Of a stretch of DNA of 64,000 nucleotides, positions 29,068 through 37,847 are shown one piece after another. Every line of letters starts with the position of its first letter. The stretch's first letter is position 1. The notes beneath the pieces are model-generated. The model searched no databases. It had not been told where the DNA came from and saw only the letters and a program-made list of their open reading frames with translations. The position numbers and the translations under genes were made by a program. The DNA is from a virus: IMG/VR virus record IMGVR_UViG_3300020167_000001, positions 1-64,000 of that record, one strand, 5' to 3'.

Positions 29068-29420
29068 GTGTAAGTCATGTATTATTAAAATCTAGAAGAA
29101 CTGGAGCTATGCAATTTACGGAAGATTTATTTAAACAAACCTTATCAGATTTTCATAAACCGTATACTGAAAAAAGAGAGTTAGTTATTATGACTGGCCG
29201 CGGAGGTAGGGATATGCTTGATGAAGCAATTCAAAAACAAAATGATTTAGACTTTGCTGATTTTTTAGCTTCTAAAACTTATATCTCCGAAGATGAAAAA
29301 ACTCGCATTCATCAAATGATTAATTCTACTCCTGATGATTATGAAGTAGCAAAAAGTATATTAACAAGCTTATCAGAAAAACATTTTTCTTATTATCACA
29401 CAACTAAAAGATTAAAGTAA
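29064..29420 (+). CDS. Paralogue of the 'S-P-D/E-N' small protein family, 118 aa
   Basis: Basic N-terminal half (MSVSHVLLKSRRTGAMQFTE), then RIHQMINSTPDDYEVAKSIL, the family signature with an S-T-P-D variant. Longer than its relatives by about 40 aa at the N-terminus. Overlaps the flanking genes by 1-4 nt (ATGA-type), so translation is coupled. Confidence 0.6.
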   Translation: MSVSHVLLKSRRTGAMQFTEDLFKQTLSDFHKPYTEKRELVIMTGRGGRDMLDEAIQKQNDLDFADFLASKTYISEDEKTRIHQMINSTPDDYEVAKSILTSLSEKHFSYYHTTKRLK

Positions 29421-29710
29421 TGAGTACCACACGTAATGCAATATTTATGACTATGGCCGAACAAGCTCATTTAGCAAATGTTGCTTTAGACATGGAGAAG
29501 TTTATAATGTATGGTACTCCCGATACCCAGAAAAAAGAAGCTAAAAATGCTCTTAGAAAATTATTAACAGAAAAGAAAATAACATTTACAAAAGCTAAAA
29601 ATATTTTAAACATGATTAATTCTCCCTCTAAGGATAATTTAGATTTTGCACAAATACTTTTAGATACTTTATTAACTCAAAATGTAGCAGAATATGTCAG
29701 TAACATTTAA
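29420..29710 (+). CDS. Paralogue of the 'S-P-D/E-N' small protein family, 96 aa
   Basis: Signature ILNMINSPSKDNLDFAQILL near residues 68-87 with a basic middle (KKEAKNALRKLLTEKKITF). Three family members in a row suggest tandem duplication and possible hetero-oligomers. Overlaps the nuclease gene by 17 nt. Confidence 0.6.
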   Translation: MSTTRNAIFMTMAEQAHLANVALDMEKFIMYGTPDTQKKEAKNALRKLLTEKKITFTKAKNILNMINSPSKDNLDFAQILLDTLLTQNVAEYVSNI

Positions 29711-30512
29711 ATCAGCCAACCATAAATATGAAAGTCTTGATCCTGAAGAAAGGATTGACTGGATTAGTGTAACTAGTTTTGTAGCAATGTTCAAACAGAA
29801 GTTTGACCCTGTTAAGCAATCAGTTAAATCTTCTACAAATCCAAGGTCTAAATGGTTTGGTATGGATCCTTTAGAAATTCAAGCTCATTGGGCTAATGAA
29901 ACAGACAGAGCTATTACTGCAGGTTCTTGGTATCATGACCAAAGAGAAAGTGATTTAACTAGCATTGATACAATTCAAAGAGCTGGTAGAGAAATTCCTA
30001 TTATCAAACCTATAATTAATGATGGTGTAAAGCATGCTCCAGTACAAAGATTAACTGAAGGAATTTATCCTGAACATATGGTTTATCTTAAGTCTGCAGG
30101 TATCTGTGGCCAGTCAGATAGGGTTGAAGTTATTAAAGACACTGTTGATATTGTGGATTATAAAACTAACAAAGAAATTAAGATTGCAAGCTTTGTTAAT
30201 TGGGAAGGTAAATCTCAAAAGATGGAAGGACCTTTATCACATGTTGATGATTGTAATTTTAATCACTATGCCTTACAGCTAAGTATTTATATGTATATTA
30301 TATTAAAGCATAATCCAAGATACAAAGCTGGTAAAATGTTTTTACATCATGTAGTTTTTGAAAAAGAGAGTGAAGACAAGTTCGGTAATCCTATTCTTAA
30401 AAGAGATACTAACGGTGAAGTAATTGTGAAAACTGTTATCCCTTATGAAGTACCTTATTTAAAAACTGAAGTTATTGCAATGATTAATTATTTACAAGAT
30501 AAGAAAAAATGA
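29694..30512 (+). CDS. PD-(D/E)XK nuclease (crAss-like), 272 aa
   Basis: The central segment GICGQSDRVEVIKDT followed by VDIVDYKTNKEIK gives the PD-(D/E)XK core (D...x-D-x-K with K after two residues), near residues 140-160. N-terminal helices and a C-terminal helical wrap fit Cas4/RecB-like phage nucleases. In crAss-like phages a PD-(D/E)XK gene sits between the IHF-like gene and the terminase, as here. Likely role in DNA processing before packaging or in recombination. Confidence 0.75.
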   Translation: MSVTFKSANHKYESLDPEERIDWISVTSFVAMFKQKFDPVKQSVKSSTNPRSKWFGMDPLEIQAHWANETDRAITAGSWYHDQRESDLTSIDTIQRAGREIPIIKPIINDGVKHAPVQRLTEGIYPEHMVYLKSAGICGQSDRVEVIKDTVDIVDYKTNKEIKIASFVNWEGKSQKMEGPLSHVDDCNFNHYALQLSIYMYIILKHNPRYKAGKMFLHHVVFEKESEDKFGNPILKRDTNGEVIVKTVIPYEVPYLKTEVIAMINYLQDKKK

Positions 30513-30709
30513 GTGATGAATATGAACACCGGTCATACTGGACTAAGCTAAATGAAAGATTAAATGAAGAACAAGAAGCTATTATGTCAGAACCAATATG
30601 TTTTCATGAAGATGAAAAAGGTAACTGTTTACAGAGTTTTAGATTTGTAATGATAGATTTTAGTAAAGATGATAAACCTTTTTGTGAAACTGTAAAAAAT
30701 AAAAAATGA
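30509..30709 (+). CDS. Hypothetical protein, 66 aa
   Basis: Charged small protein (MSDEYEHRSYWTKLNERLNE, then SEPICFHEDEKGNCLQSFRF). It overlaps the preceding stop by four bases and the next start by four, so it is part of the tightly packed packaging operon. Not recognised. Confidence 0.55.
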   Translation: MSDEYEHRSYWTKLNERLNEEQEAIMSEPICFHEDEKGNCLQSFRFVMIDFSKDDKPFCETVKNKK

Positions 30710-31221
30710 TAAGAATATTTGATTTACAAAATGGGAAGATTATTCCTACTGAGCACTGTTATACTATAGGATATCTTAAAGATATTATGGATGAATATCC
30801 TGAAGATTATTTATCAGTATATGCATTTCTTTTCTACATGGTTTGTCCAAATGAAGACCTTAATCCTTATTTCAATATAGCAGAAGATGTAAAAGAAGAA
30901 ACTATTATGAGAGATGTTCGCGGTAACTTTACAACTGAAGATCCTTTAGTTATTGTAGCATTAACTAACTTAACAGTTATGTTTACCACTCCAACATCAA
31001 GGGCTTACAAGGGTATAAAAATTGCCTTAGATAACATGGGTCAAGTGATGGCTGAAACTAAACCTACATTTGGTAGAGATGGTTCAGCTACAGCTCTATT
31101 AAGAATTGCTGAGAAGTTTGACTCCGTACGACAATCTTACAAAGGAGTATACAAAGATTTACAAGATGAACAATCAACTAGAACAAGAGGTGGAGGCTCT
31201 TTAGCTTATGATCAACAATGA
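30706..31221 (+). CDS. crAss-like conserved protein upstream of the terminase, 171 aa
   Basis: Begins MIRIFDLQNGKIIPTEHCYT, is helical (YPEDYLSVYAFLFYMVCPNE, KIALDNMGQVMAETKPTFGR) and has a long charged C-terminal helix. Position right before TerL and length are typical for an uncharacterised gene conserved in crAss-like packaging clusters; a small-terminase-like role is possible. Confidence 0.55.
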   Translation: MIRIFDLQNGKIIPTEHCYTIGYLKDIMDEYPEDYLSVYAFLFYMVCPNEDLNPYFNIAEDVKEETIMRDVRGNFTTEDPLVIVALTNLTVMFTTPTSRAYKGIKIALDNMGQVMAETKPTFGRDGSATALLRIAEKFDSVRQSYKGVYKDLQDEQSTRTRGGGSLAYDQQ

Positions 31222-31432
31222 TGAGTTACATAGTTGGTTATTTCACTATAACCCTTATAAAAAAGAATGGTGTGCTTTTAAAAGAGACCAGCTTAATGAT
31301 TATTTTAATGGCACTTTAAAAGATGCTATTATTTCAAAAAATCACCGTATCTTAGTGACAGCTATTACAAAAGCTAATGGTGATACAGATAAGATAAAGC
31401 TTTTACTAAGAATTAAAAAATTAAATGGATAG
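31208..31432 (+). CDS. Hypothetical protein, 74 aa
   Basis: Small basic protein (NPYKKEWCAFKRDQLNDYFN, DKIKLLLRIKKLNG). Overlaps both neighbours (14 nt and 8 nt), showing strong translational coupling to TerL. Could form part of the packaging complex; not recognised. Confidence 0.55.
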   Translation: MINNDELHSWLFHYNPYKKEWCAFKRDQLNDYFNGTLKDAIISKNHRILVTAITKANGDTDKIKLLLRIKKLNG

Positions 31433-33626
31433 TTTCTTTTTCACAGACATACCTACATGGGAAAATGGTGTTTGGACTACTACTAGTTTTAGTACTCAGG
31501 AAGACTTTGCTCTTTTTATTAAAACACTATTTCTAGAACCAGGTAAGTATGAGTTTGATGAGACTTCTTTTATTTTTGCTAAAGAAGCCAAGAAGTATCA
31601 GAAAGATAAGTTCTATTGTGAAGCTGCAGTAAAAAGTAGAGACTACATTGAATATTGGGATTCCCAAAAAATGAGATGTAGAAAAGGAGCTTTTTACAAG
31701 AACAAAGGGAAGACCTGGTTTCTCACTAGGGAATACTACATGTGGTTGAACTTCCTACCGATCAATGATAAGGAGAAAAAGAAATTTGATTTCCCTTCTG
31801 TAAGGGATGCTCAATATCACATGGCCCTATATGAATTTCTGGCTGAGTTAAATTACATGCATTGTGCTATCTTAAAGAAACGTCAGATAGCTTCCTCATA
31901 TTATCATGCCGCCAAGATGATTAATTTAATCTGGTTCGAAGAAACTCCTATTCTTAAAATTGGAGCTTCTTTGAAAGGGTATGTTCTTGATACTTGGAAA
32001 TTCTTAGCTGAATATAAAAACTTCTTAGATTTAAACACTGCTTGGTACCGTGATATGAATCCTGGAAAACCTTTGGATTGGATGCAGCAAATTGAAACAA
32101 CCATTCAAGGAAGTAACCGAAAGACAATGGCTGGTTTGAAGGGGGTTCTAAAAGGAACATCTTTTGAGAAAGATCCAACTGCCGGTGTTGGTGGACCTTG
32201 TACTTTCTTCTTTCATGAAGAGGGTGGAATTGCTCCACATGCCGACAAAACTTTAGGTTATATGAAGCCTGCATTAAAGTCAGGTTTGATTACTACCGGA
32301 GTATTTGCTATTGCAGGTTCTGTGGGTGACTTGAGTCAGTGTGACCCTTTAAGGAAGATGATTCTTCATCCAGAGGCTAATGATATTTATCCTGTTGAGT
32401 CTAACTTACTGGATGCTAAAGGTACTTTTGGTAAATCAGGATTATTTATTCCTGAGCAATGGTCTATGCCGCCATGTGTAGATGAGTTCGGTAACTCCAA
32501 GGTTGAAGAAGCTTTGAAAATGCTAGATGTTTATTTTATACAAAAGAAAAAAGATTTAAGTCCTGAAGATTACCAGTTAGAATTGTCTCAGCATCCGCGT
32601 AATATTGAAGAGGCTTTTGCTACAAGAACTGTATCTTTATTTCCAAGTCATTTAGTGGCTGCTCAAAAAAGAAGAATTGAAGAAAAAGAATATGTTACTG
32701 AATTTATTGAATTGAGTAAAAATGCTGATGGTAGTTTCAATGTTGATAAGAGTAATAAGATTCCGGTGATGGAATTCCCTGTAACAAAAGCAACTGAAGA
32801 TAAAACAGGAGTTATTGTTATGCATGAAAAACCAATACCTGGTGCCGCCTGGGGAACTTATTATGCTTCTATTGACCCGGTTTCTCAAGGTAAAACTACA
32901 ACTTCAGAATCCTTATGTTCTATTTACATTTACAAGATTCCCGTAGAAGTAACCAAGGATAACGGAATAGAAGTTACAACTCATATTGAACAAGACAAGA
33001 TTGTAGCTCACTGGTGTGGTCGTTTTGATGATATCAACAAAACACATGAAAGATTAGAGCACATGATTGAGTGGTATAATGCATGGACATTAGTAGAAAG
33101 TAACGTGCCCGGCTTTATCACTCACATGATCAAGAAGAGAAAACAAAAGTATCTGGTTCCTAAAGAACAGATTACTTTTAGAAAAGATATCGAGTATGTA
33201 CAATCCAACTTCCAAGAATATGGATGGAGAAACACAGGTACTTTATTCAGAGCTCATATTCTTCCTTACTTAATCGATTATTGTAAAGAAGAGTTGGATA
33301 CTCAAACTGATGATACAGGTAAGATTTACAAAACCATTTATGGGATTGAACGTATACCTGATATCATGGCTATGAAAGAGATGCAGGAGTACAGAGATGG
33401 ACTCAATGTGGATAGGTTAATTGCTTTAGGAGCACTGATTGCCTTTGCTAAAGTTCAAGAAGCCAACCGTGGTATTAAGAAGAGATTTGAGAAAACAGAT
33501 AAAAAAAGCTTGGAAAAGTCAGAAAATTTGTATAAATTGAATAACAGTCCGTTTAGACATATGGGGAATACAGGAGGAAATTTTGGCCAAAAACCACCAA
33601 GAAATCCATTTAAAAATTTAAGATAA
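31425..33626 (+). CDS. terL: Terminase large subunit, 733 aa
   Basis: N-terminal ATPase: the motor motif KKRQIASSYYHAAKMI near residue 150 stands where Walker A is expected but lacks the canonical GxxxxGK(S/T). TFFFHEEGGIAP near 258 is the Walker B with catalytic Glu pair. C-terminal RNase H-like nuclease: YYASIDPVSQGKTTTSES near 480 (first Asp), WTLVESNVPGF near 555 (Glu) and LNVDRLIALGAL near 660 (Asp). It packages DNA into the prohead with the portal. Length and motifs fit crAss-like TerL. Confidence 0.85.
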   Translation: MDSFFFTDIPTWENGVWTTTSFSTQEDFALFIKTLFLEPGKYEFDETSFIFAKEAKKYQKDKFYCEAAVKSRDYIEYWDSQKMRCRKGAFYKNKGKTWFLTREYYMWLNFLPINDKEKKKFDFPSVRDAQYHMALYEFLAELNYMHCAILKKRQIASSYYHAAKMINLIWFEETPILKIGASLKGYVLDTWKFLAEYKNFLDLNTAWYRDMNPGKPLDWMQQIETTIQGSNRKTMAGLKGVLKGTSFEKDPTAGVGGPCTFFFHEEGGIAPHADKTLGYMKPALKSGLITTGVFAIAGSVGDLSQCDPLRKMILHPEANDIYPVESNLLDAKGTFGKSGLFIPEQWSMPPCVDEFGNSKVEEALKMLDVYFIQKKKDLSPEDYQLELSQHPRNIEEAFATRTVSLFPSHLVAAQKRRIEEKEYVTEFIELSKNADGSFNVDKSNKIPVMEFPVTKATEDKTGVIVMHEKPIPGAAWGTYYASIDPVSQGKTTTSESLCSIYIYKIPVEVTKDNGIEVTTHIEQDKIVAHWCGRFDDINKTHERLEHMIEWYNAWTLVESNVPGFITHMIKKRKQKYLVPKEQITFRKDIEYVQSNFQEYGWRNTGTLFRAHILPYLIDYCKEELDTQTDDTGKIYKTIYGIERIPDIMAMKEMQEYRDGLNVDRLIALGALIAFAKVQEANRGIKKRFEKTDKKSLEKSENLYKLNNSPFRHMGNTGGNFGQKPPRNPFKNLR

Positions 33627-33631
33627 AAGAT

Positions 33632-36412
33632 ATGCAAGTATTAAATGCAATGCAGTTAAAGAGTGGTAAGAAAGCCGATTATAATAGAATGGGTTCTATT
33701 ACTCAGCCACTTCAATTTTTACCTAAAAGTGAGAAAGATCCTGAATGGACTGCCTGGAATATGGACTGGTTAGAATGGAATGGTCTTAAGCAATTAAGAA
33801 AAAATGCTAAAAGGTTAATGAAGAATTACAAATTAGCTAAAGGCACCATTGACAGAACTGACTATGTGAATGAGCCAGATAATGAAATGAGAGAAATTGT
33901 AGATACATTAGCTCAAGAAGACTTCAGTGCTTTAGAGTTAAAGTTCTACCCGATAGTTCCCAATGTTATTAATGTGATGGTATCTGAGTTTGCTAAACGT
34001 AATACTAAAATTACATTTAATGCTGTTGATGATTATTCTTATAATGATCAATTAGAGCAAAAAAGAATGCAAGTTCAGGATGTTTTATTCCAACAAGCTT
34101 CTCAAGATATTCTTGCTAAGATGTTAGATGCCGGTCTAGATCCTGAAGACCCTGAAGTACAACAACAATTACAACAACAAACTGCACCCGAGAACTTAAA
34201 AACTTTACCCGAAATCCAAGGATTCTTTGATAAAAGTTATAGAGGAATGTGTGAGCAATGGGCTGTTCATCAACATAAAATTGATGAGGAAAGATTCAAG
34301 ATGGATGAACTTGAGGAAAGAGCCTTCAGAGATATGCTTATTACAGACCGTGAGTTCTGGCACATGAAGATGAATGAGGATGACTATGATGTTGAATTAT
34401 GGAATCCGGTAACTACTTTTTATCACAAGTCTCCTGAAGTACGTTATGTATCTCAAGGTAACTGGGTAGGTAAAGTTGAGATGTTAACAATCTCTGATGT
34501 TATTGATAAATACGGTTACTTGATGACTCAAGAACAGTTAGAATCTATTGAGGCTATTTATCCGGTAAGATCTGCAGGTTACCCTTTACAAGGTTACCAA
34601 AATGATGGTTCTTACTATGATGCTACTAAATCTCATGATTGGAATGTCAACATGCCTTCTTTAGCTTATAGACAATACATGTCTATGTATGCTAATGGTG
34701 GTGGTATGATCGGAGATGGTGGTGGAGATATCATGCAGTGGATTATGGGAGAAAATGAAGATTATGCTCCTATGGGTGCCGCTTTTTTATTGAGAGCTAC
34801 TACAGCTTACTGGAAGTCTCAACGTAAGGTTGGACATTTAGTTAAGATTACTGAAGAGGGTCAAACTATTACAGATATTGTAACTGAAGATTACAAGATT
34901 ACGGACAAACCTTTGTACGATACAACCTTACTTAAAAATAAAGGTAAAGATAACTTATTATTTGGAGAGCACATTGATTGGATTTGGATTAACCAGGTAT
35001 ATGGTGGTGTTAAAATTGGACCTAATCAACCTTCTTTCTGGGGAATGAATAATCCTGGTGGTATTAACCCGATGTATTTAGGTATTGACCAAAATAGAAT
35101 TGGGCCATTGAAATACCAATTAAAAGGTGACAAGACTCTCTACGGCTGTAAACTTCCTGTAGAAGGAGCTATTTTCAATGACCGAAATACCAGATCAACT
35201 TCTATGGTTGATTTAATGAAGCCTTTTCAAATTGGCTACAACCTTGTTAACAACCAAATTGCTGATATCCTAGTAGACGAGTTAGGCACCGTGATCATGT
35301 TAGATCAAAATGCTTTACCTCAACACTCATTAGGAGAAGACTGGGGTAAGAATAACTTAGCTAAGGCTTATGTAGCAATGAAGAATTTCCAAATGCTCCC
35401 TTTAGATACAGCAATATCTAATACAGAGAATCCTTTGAACTTCCAACATTTCCAAGTAATGAACCTGGAGCAAACTCAAAGAATGCTTTCTAGGATTCAA
35501 ATGGCTAACTATTTCAAACAACAATGCTTTGAAGTAATCGGTATTACTCCTCAGAGATTAGGTCAACAAATTGGTCAAACAGATACAGCTACAGGAGTAG
35601 AGCAAGCAATTGCAGGCTCATATGCTCAAACTGAAACTTACTTTATTCAACACTGTGATTATTTGATGCCGCGTGTGCACCAGATGAGAACTGATGTGGC
35701 CCAATATTACCAATCAAGAAAACCATCTGTTAGACTACAGTATATGACTTCAGCTGATGAAAAGGTTAACTTTGAAATGAACGGTACAGATTTGCTATTA
35801 AGAGATATCAATGTGTTTGCTACAACTAAAGCAAATCAAAGAAATATCCTTGAGCAAATGAAAAAATTAGCTGCTACTAATAATACAGCCGGTGCTTCTA
35901 TTTATGATTTAGGTAACTTGATGCAGGCTGAATCTTTAGGTGAGCTTACTACTACTATGAAAGCCATAGAGAAAAAAGTTGATGCTAAAGAACAAGCTGA
36001 ACGTGAGTCTGCTGAAAATATGAAACAGCAAGAAATTGAAGCTGCTATTAAAGAAAAACAAATGCAGCTTGATCATGATATGTCTGAGGCTGAGAAGAAC
36101 CGTAGAAAAGATATCCTCATTGCTGAAATAAAATCTGCAGGTTATGGAGCTATGCAAGATATTAATGCTAATAAACAATCTGATTATCTTGATGCATTAG
36201 GAGAAATCCAAAAGTCAGAACAGTTTCAAGAAAGTATGAATCTTCAAACTAATAAAGAAGCTTCTCAAACAGCCAATAACCGTGAGAGAGCCCAAATAGA
36301 AAGAGAGAAAATGAACACTTCTATGCAAATGAAACAGATGGATTTACAGATTGCCAGAGAAAATAAAAACAAATTTGATAGTAAAGCTAAAGCTGATAAA
36401 AAGAAGAAATAA
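33632..36412 (+). CDS. Portal protein, 926 aa
   Basis: Five nucleotides after TerL, as in crAss-like phages. Opens with a Trp-rich segment (EWTAWNMDWLEWNGLKQLRK). The clip/wing domain includes ADILVDELGTVIMLDQNALP, and the stem/crown region contains TPQRLGQQIGQTDTATGVEQ. The last 150 residues are a very polar Gln/Lys/Glu coiled coil (AEKNRRKDILIAEIKSAGYG), a trait of crAss portals. Forms the dodecameric vertex for DNA entry and tail attachment. Longer than many portals owing to this C-terminal helix. Confidence 0.85.
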   Translation: MQVLNAMQLKSGKKADYNRMGSITQPLQFLPKSEKDPEWTAWNMDWLEWNGLKQLRKNAKRLMKNYKLAKGTIDRTDYVNEPDNEMREIVDTLAQEDFSALELKFYPIVPNVINVMVSEFAKRNTKITFNAVDDYSYNDQLEQKRMQVQDVLFQQASQDILAKMLDAGLDPEDPEVQQQLQQQTAPENLKTLPEIQGFFDKSYRGMCEQWAVHQHKIDEERFKMDELEERAFRDMLITDREFWHMKMNEDDYDVELWNPVTTFYHKSPEVRYVSQGNWVGKVEMLTISDVIDKYGYLMTQEQLESIEAIYPVRSAGYPLQGYQNDGSYYDATKSHDWNVNMPSLAYRQYMSMYANGGGMIGDGGGDIMQWIMGENEDYAPMGAAFLLRATTAYWKSQRKVGHLVKITEEGQTITDIVTEDYKITDKPLYDTTLLKNKGKDNLLFGEHIDWIWINQVYGGVKIGPNQPSFWGMNNPGGINPMYLGIDQNRIGPLKYQLKGDKTLYGCKLPVEGAIFNDRNTRSTSMVDLMKPFQIGYNLVNNQIADILVDELGTVIMLDQNALPQHSLGEDWGKNNLAKAYVAMKNFQMLPLDTAISNTENPLNFQHFQVMNLEQTQRMLSRIQMANYFKQQCFEVIGITPQRLGQQIGQTDTATGVEQAIAGSYAQTETYFIQHCDYLMPRVHQMRTDVAQYYQSRKPSVRLQYMTSADEKVNFEMNGTDLLLRDINVFATTKANQRNILEQMKKLAATNNTAGASIYDLGNLMQAESLGELTTTMKAIEKKVDAKEQAERESAENMKQQEIEAAIKEKQMQLDHDMSEAEKNRRKDILIAEIKSAGYGAMQDINANKQSDYLDALGEIQKSEQFQESMNLQTNKEASQTANNRERAQIEREKMNTSMQMKQMDLQIARENKNKFDSKAKADKKKK

Positions 36413-36525
36413 CCTTTAGCCATATACTGCAAAATATTTTTATGGAGACCTTAAAAAAATATCAAGTTTTAAAGTTTATATCTGTAAATTTGTGTATATT
36501 AATATAGTCAATTAAACCAACAAAT

Positions 36526-37803
36526 ATGATAAACGAAACAAAAACAACTGTAGAGGAAACTGATATTGATATTGATGCTTTATTAGGTACTCCAGGAGCT
36601 GACAATGTTATGACTCCTGCAAATACAGACACAGAAAAAAAACCTAGTCTTTTCAGTAGAGAAGGCAAGATGGATTTAACGTTCATTGACAAACCTGATG
36701 ACAAAAAAGATGCTTCCTCACAGCAAGCAGCTTCAACTGAAGGAGCTGACAACCCGGCTGGAACAGATAAAAAACCAGAAACTGTTACAAAAGATGAATT
36801 CGAAAACATCATCAATTCAACTGAAGCCTCTACAGAAACTGAAGAAGCTACTAAAAAATCTGGTAGAGCTGGTGGCTTGGTGGAATTAACTACCAAGTTA
36901 ATTGAAAAAGGCTTATTAGTTCCTTTCGAAGGTGAAGAAGATGTTTCCAAATATACTCTTAAAGACTTTGAAGATCTTTTTGAGATGAACAATAAACAAA
37001 AGGATGATAAAGCTAAAGAAGAAGTTTCTACTTCTTTCTTTAAAGGTTTACCTGAAGAATTACAAGTAGCTGCACATTATGTAGCTAATGGTGGAACAGA
37101 CCTTAAAAATCTTTTCCGTTCTTTAGCAGCTTCTGAAGAAATCAAAGCTTTAGATGTTACTGATGAAGATTCTCAAGAGCAAATTGTAAGAAGTTACATG
37201 CATGCTAAAAAAGTAGGTACAGCTGAAGAAATTGAAGCTGAGATTGAAGACCTTCGCGATAGAGGAAAGTTAGAAGCAAAAGCTTTACAATACAAACCTA
37301 AATTGGACTTAATGCAAGAAGAAATTATTGCAAGACAAGTTCAAGATCAAGAAAAAATCCGAAAACAACATATGGAACAAGCTCGTGCTTACTCAGATAA
37401 TATCTACAAAGCTCTTGAACCTGGTGAATTAAACGGATTAAAACTTGATAAAAAAACCCAAAGTGAATTATACGGAGGATTGACTCAAGCCAATTACCCA
37501 TCTATGTCTGGCCGTCCTACAAATCTTTTAGGACATTTGTTAGAAAAATACCAATACCAAGAACCAAATCATGCCTTAATCAGTGAAGCCTTATGGTTAT
37601 TAAAAGACCCTGAAGGTTACCGATTAAAAGTTAGAGAAGGTGGTAAAAAAGATTCAGATACTGAAACTGCTAGAAAGTTAAAAACAGAACAAGCTAATAA
37701 AACGGCTTCTTCTACCGCGACTGATGAATCTGATAATAAAAACAAGAAGACAGTAGGAGTACAAAGACCATCAGGAAATAATTTTTTCAAAAGATCATTT
37801 TAA
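36526..37803 (+). CDS. Scaffold-like protein preceding the major capsid protein, 425 aa
   Basis: Very acidic N-terminal third (DIDIDALLGTPGADNVMTPA, STEGADNPAGTDKKPETVTK) followed by long Glu/Lys helices, and a C-terminal basic tail NKKTVGVQRPSGNNFFKRSF. Composition and place between portal and MCP fit a capsid scaffold, with the basic tail perhaps binding the MCP. No protease motif seen. A TAAATTTG box at 36485-36492 precedes it. Confidence 0.65.
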   Translation: MINETKTTVEETDIDIDALLGTPGADNVMTPANTDTEKKPSLFSREGKMDLTFIDKPDDKKDASSQQAASTEGADNPAGTDKKPETVTKDEFENIINSTEASTETEEATKKSGRAGGLVELTTKLIEKGLLVPFEGEEDVSKYTLKDFEDLFEMNNKQKDDKAKEEVSTSFFKGLPEELQVAAHYVANGGTDLKNLFRSLAASEEIKALDVTDEDSQEQIVRSYMHAKKVGTAEEIEAEIEDLRDRGKLEAKALQYKPKLDLMQEEIIARQVQDQEKIRKQHMEQARAYSDNIYKALEPGELNGLKLDKKTQSELYGGLTQANYPSMSGRPTNLLGHLLEKYQYQEPNHALISEALWLLKDPEGYRLKVREGGKKDSDTETARKLKTEQANKTASSTATDESDNKNKKTVGVQRPSGNNFFKRSF

Positions 37804-37847
37804 AAAACAAATAAATAAATATAAACTAAAAACCCAAAACAAACACA

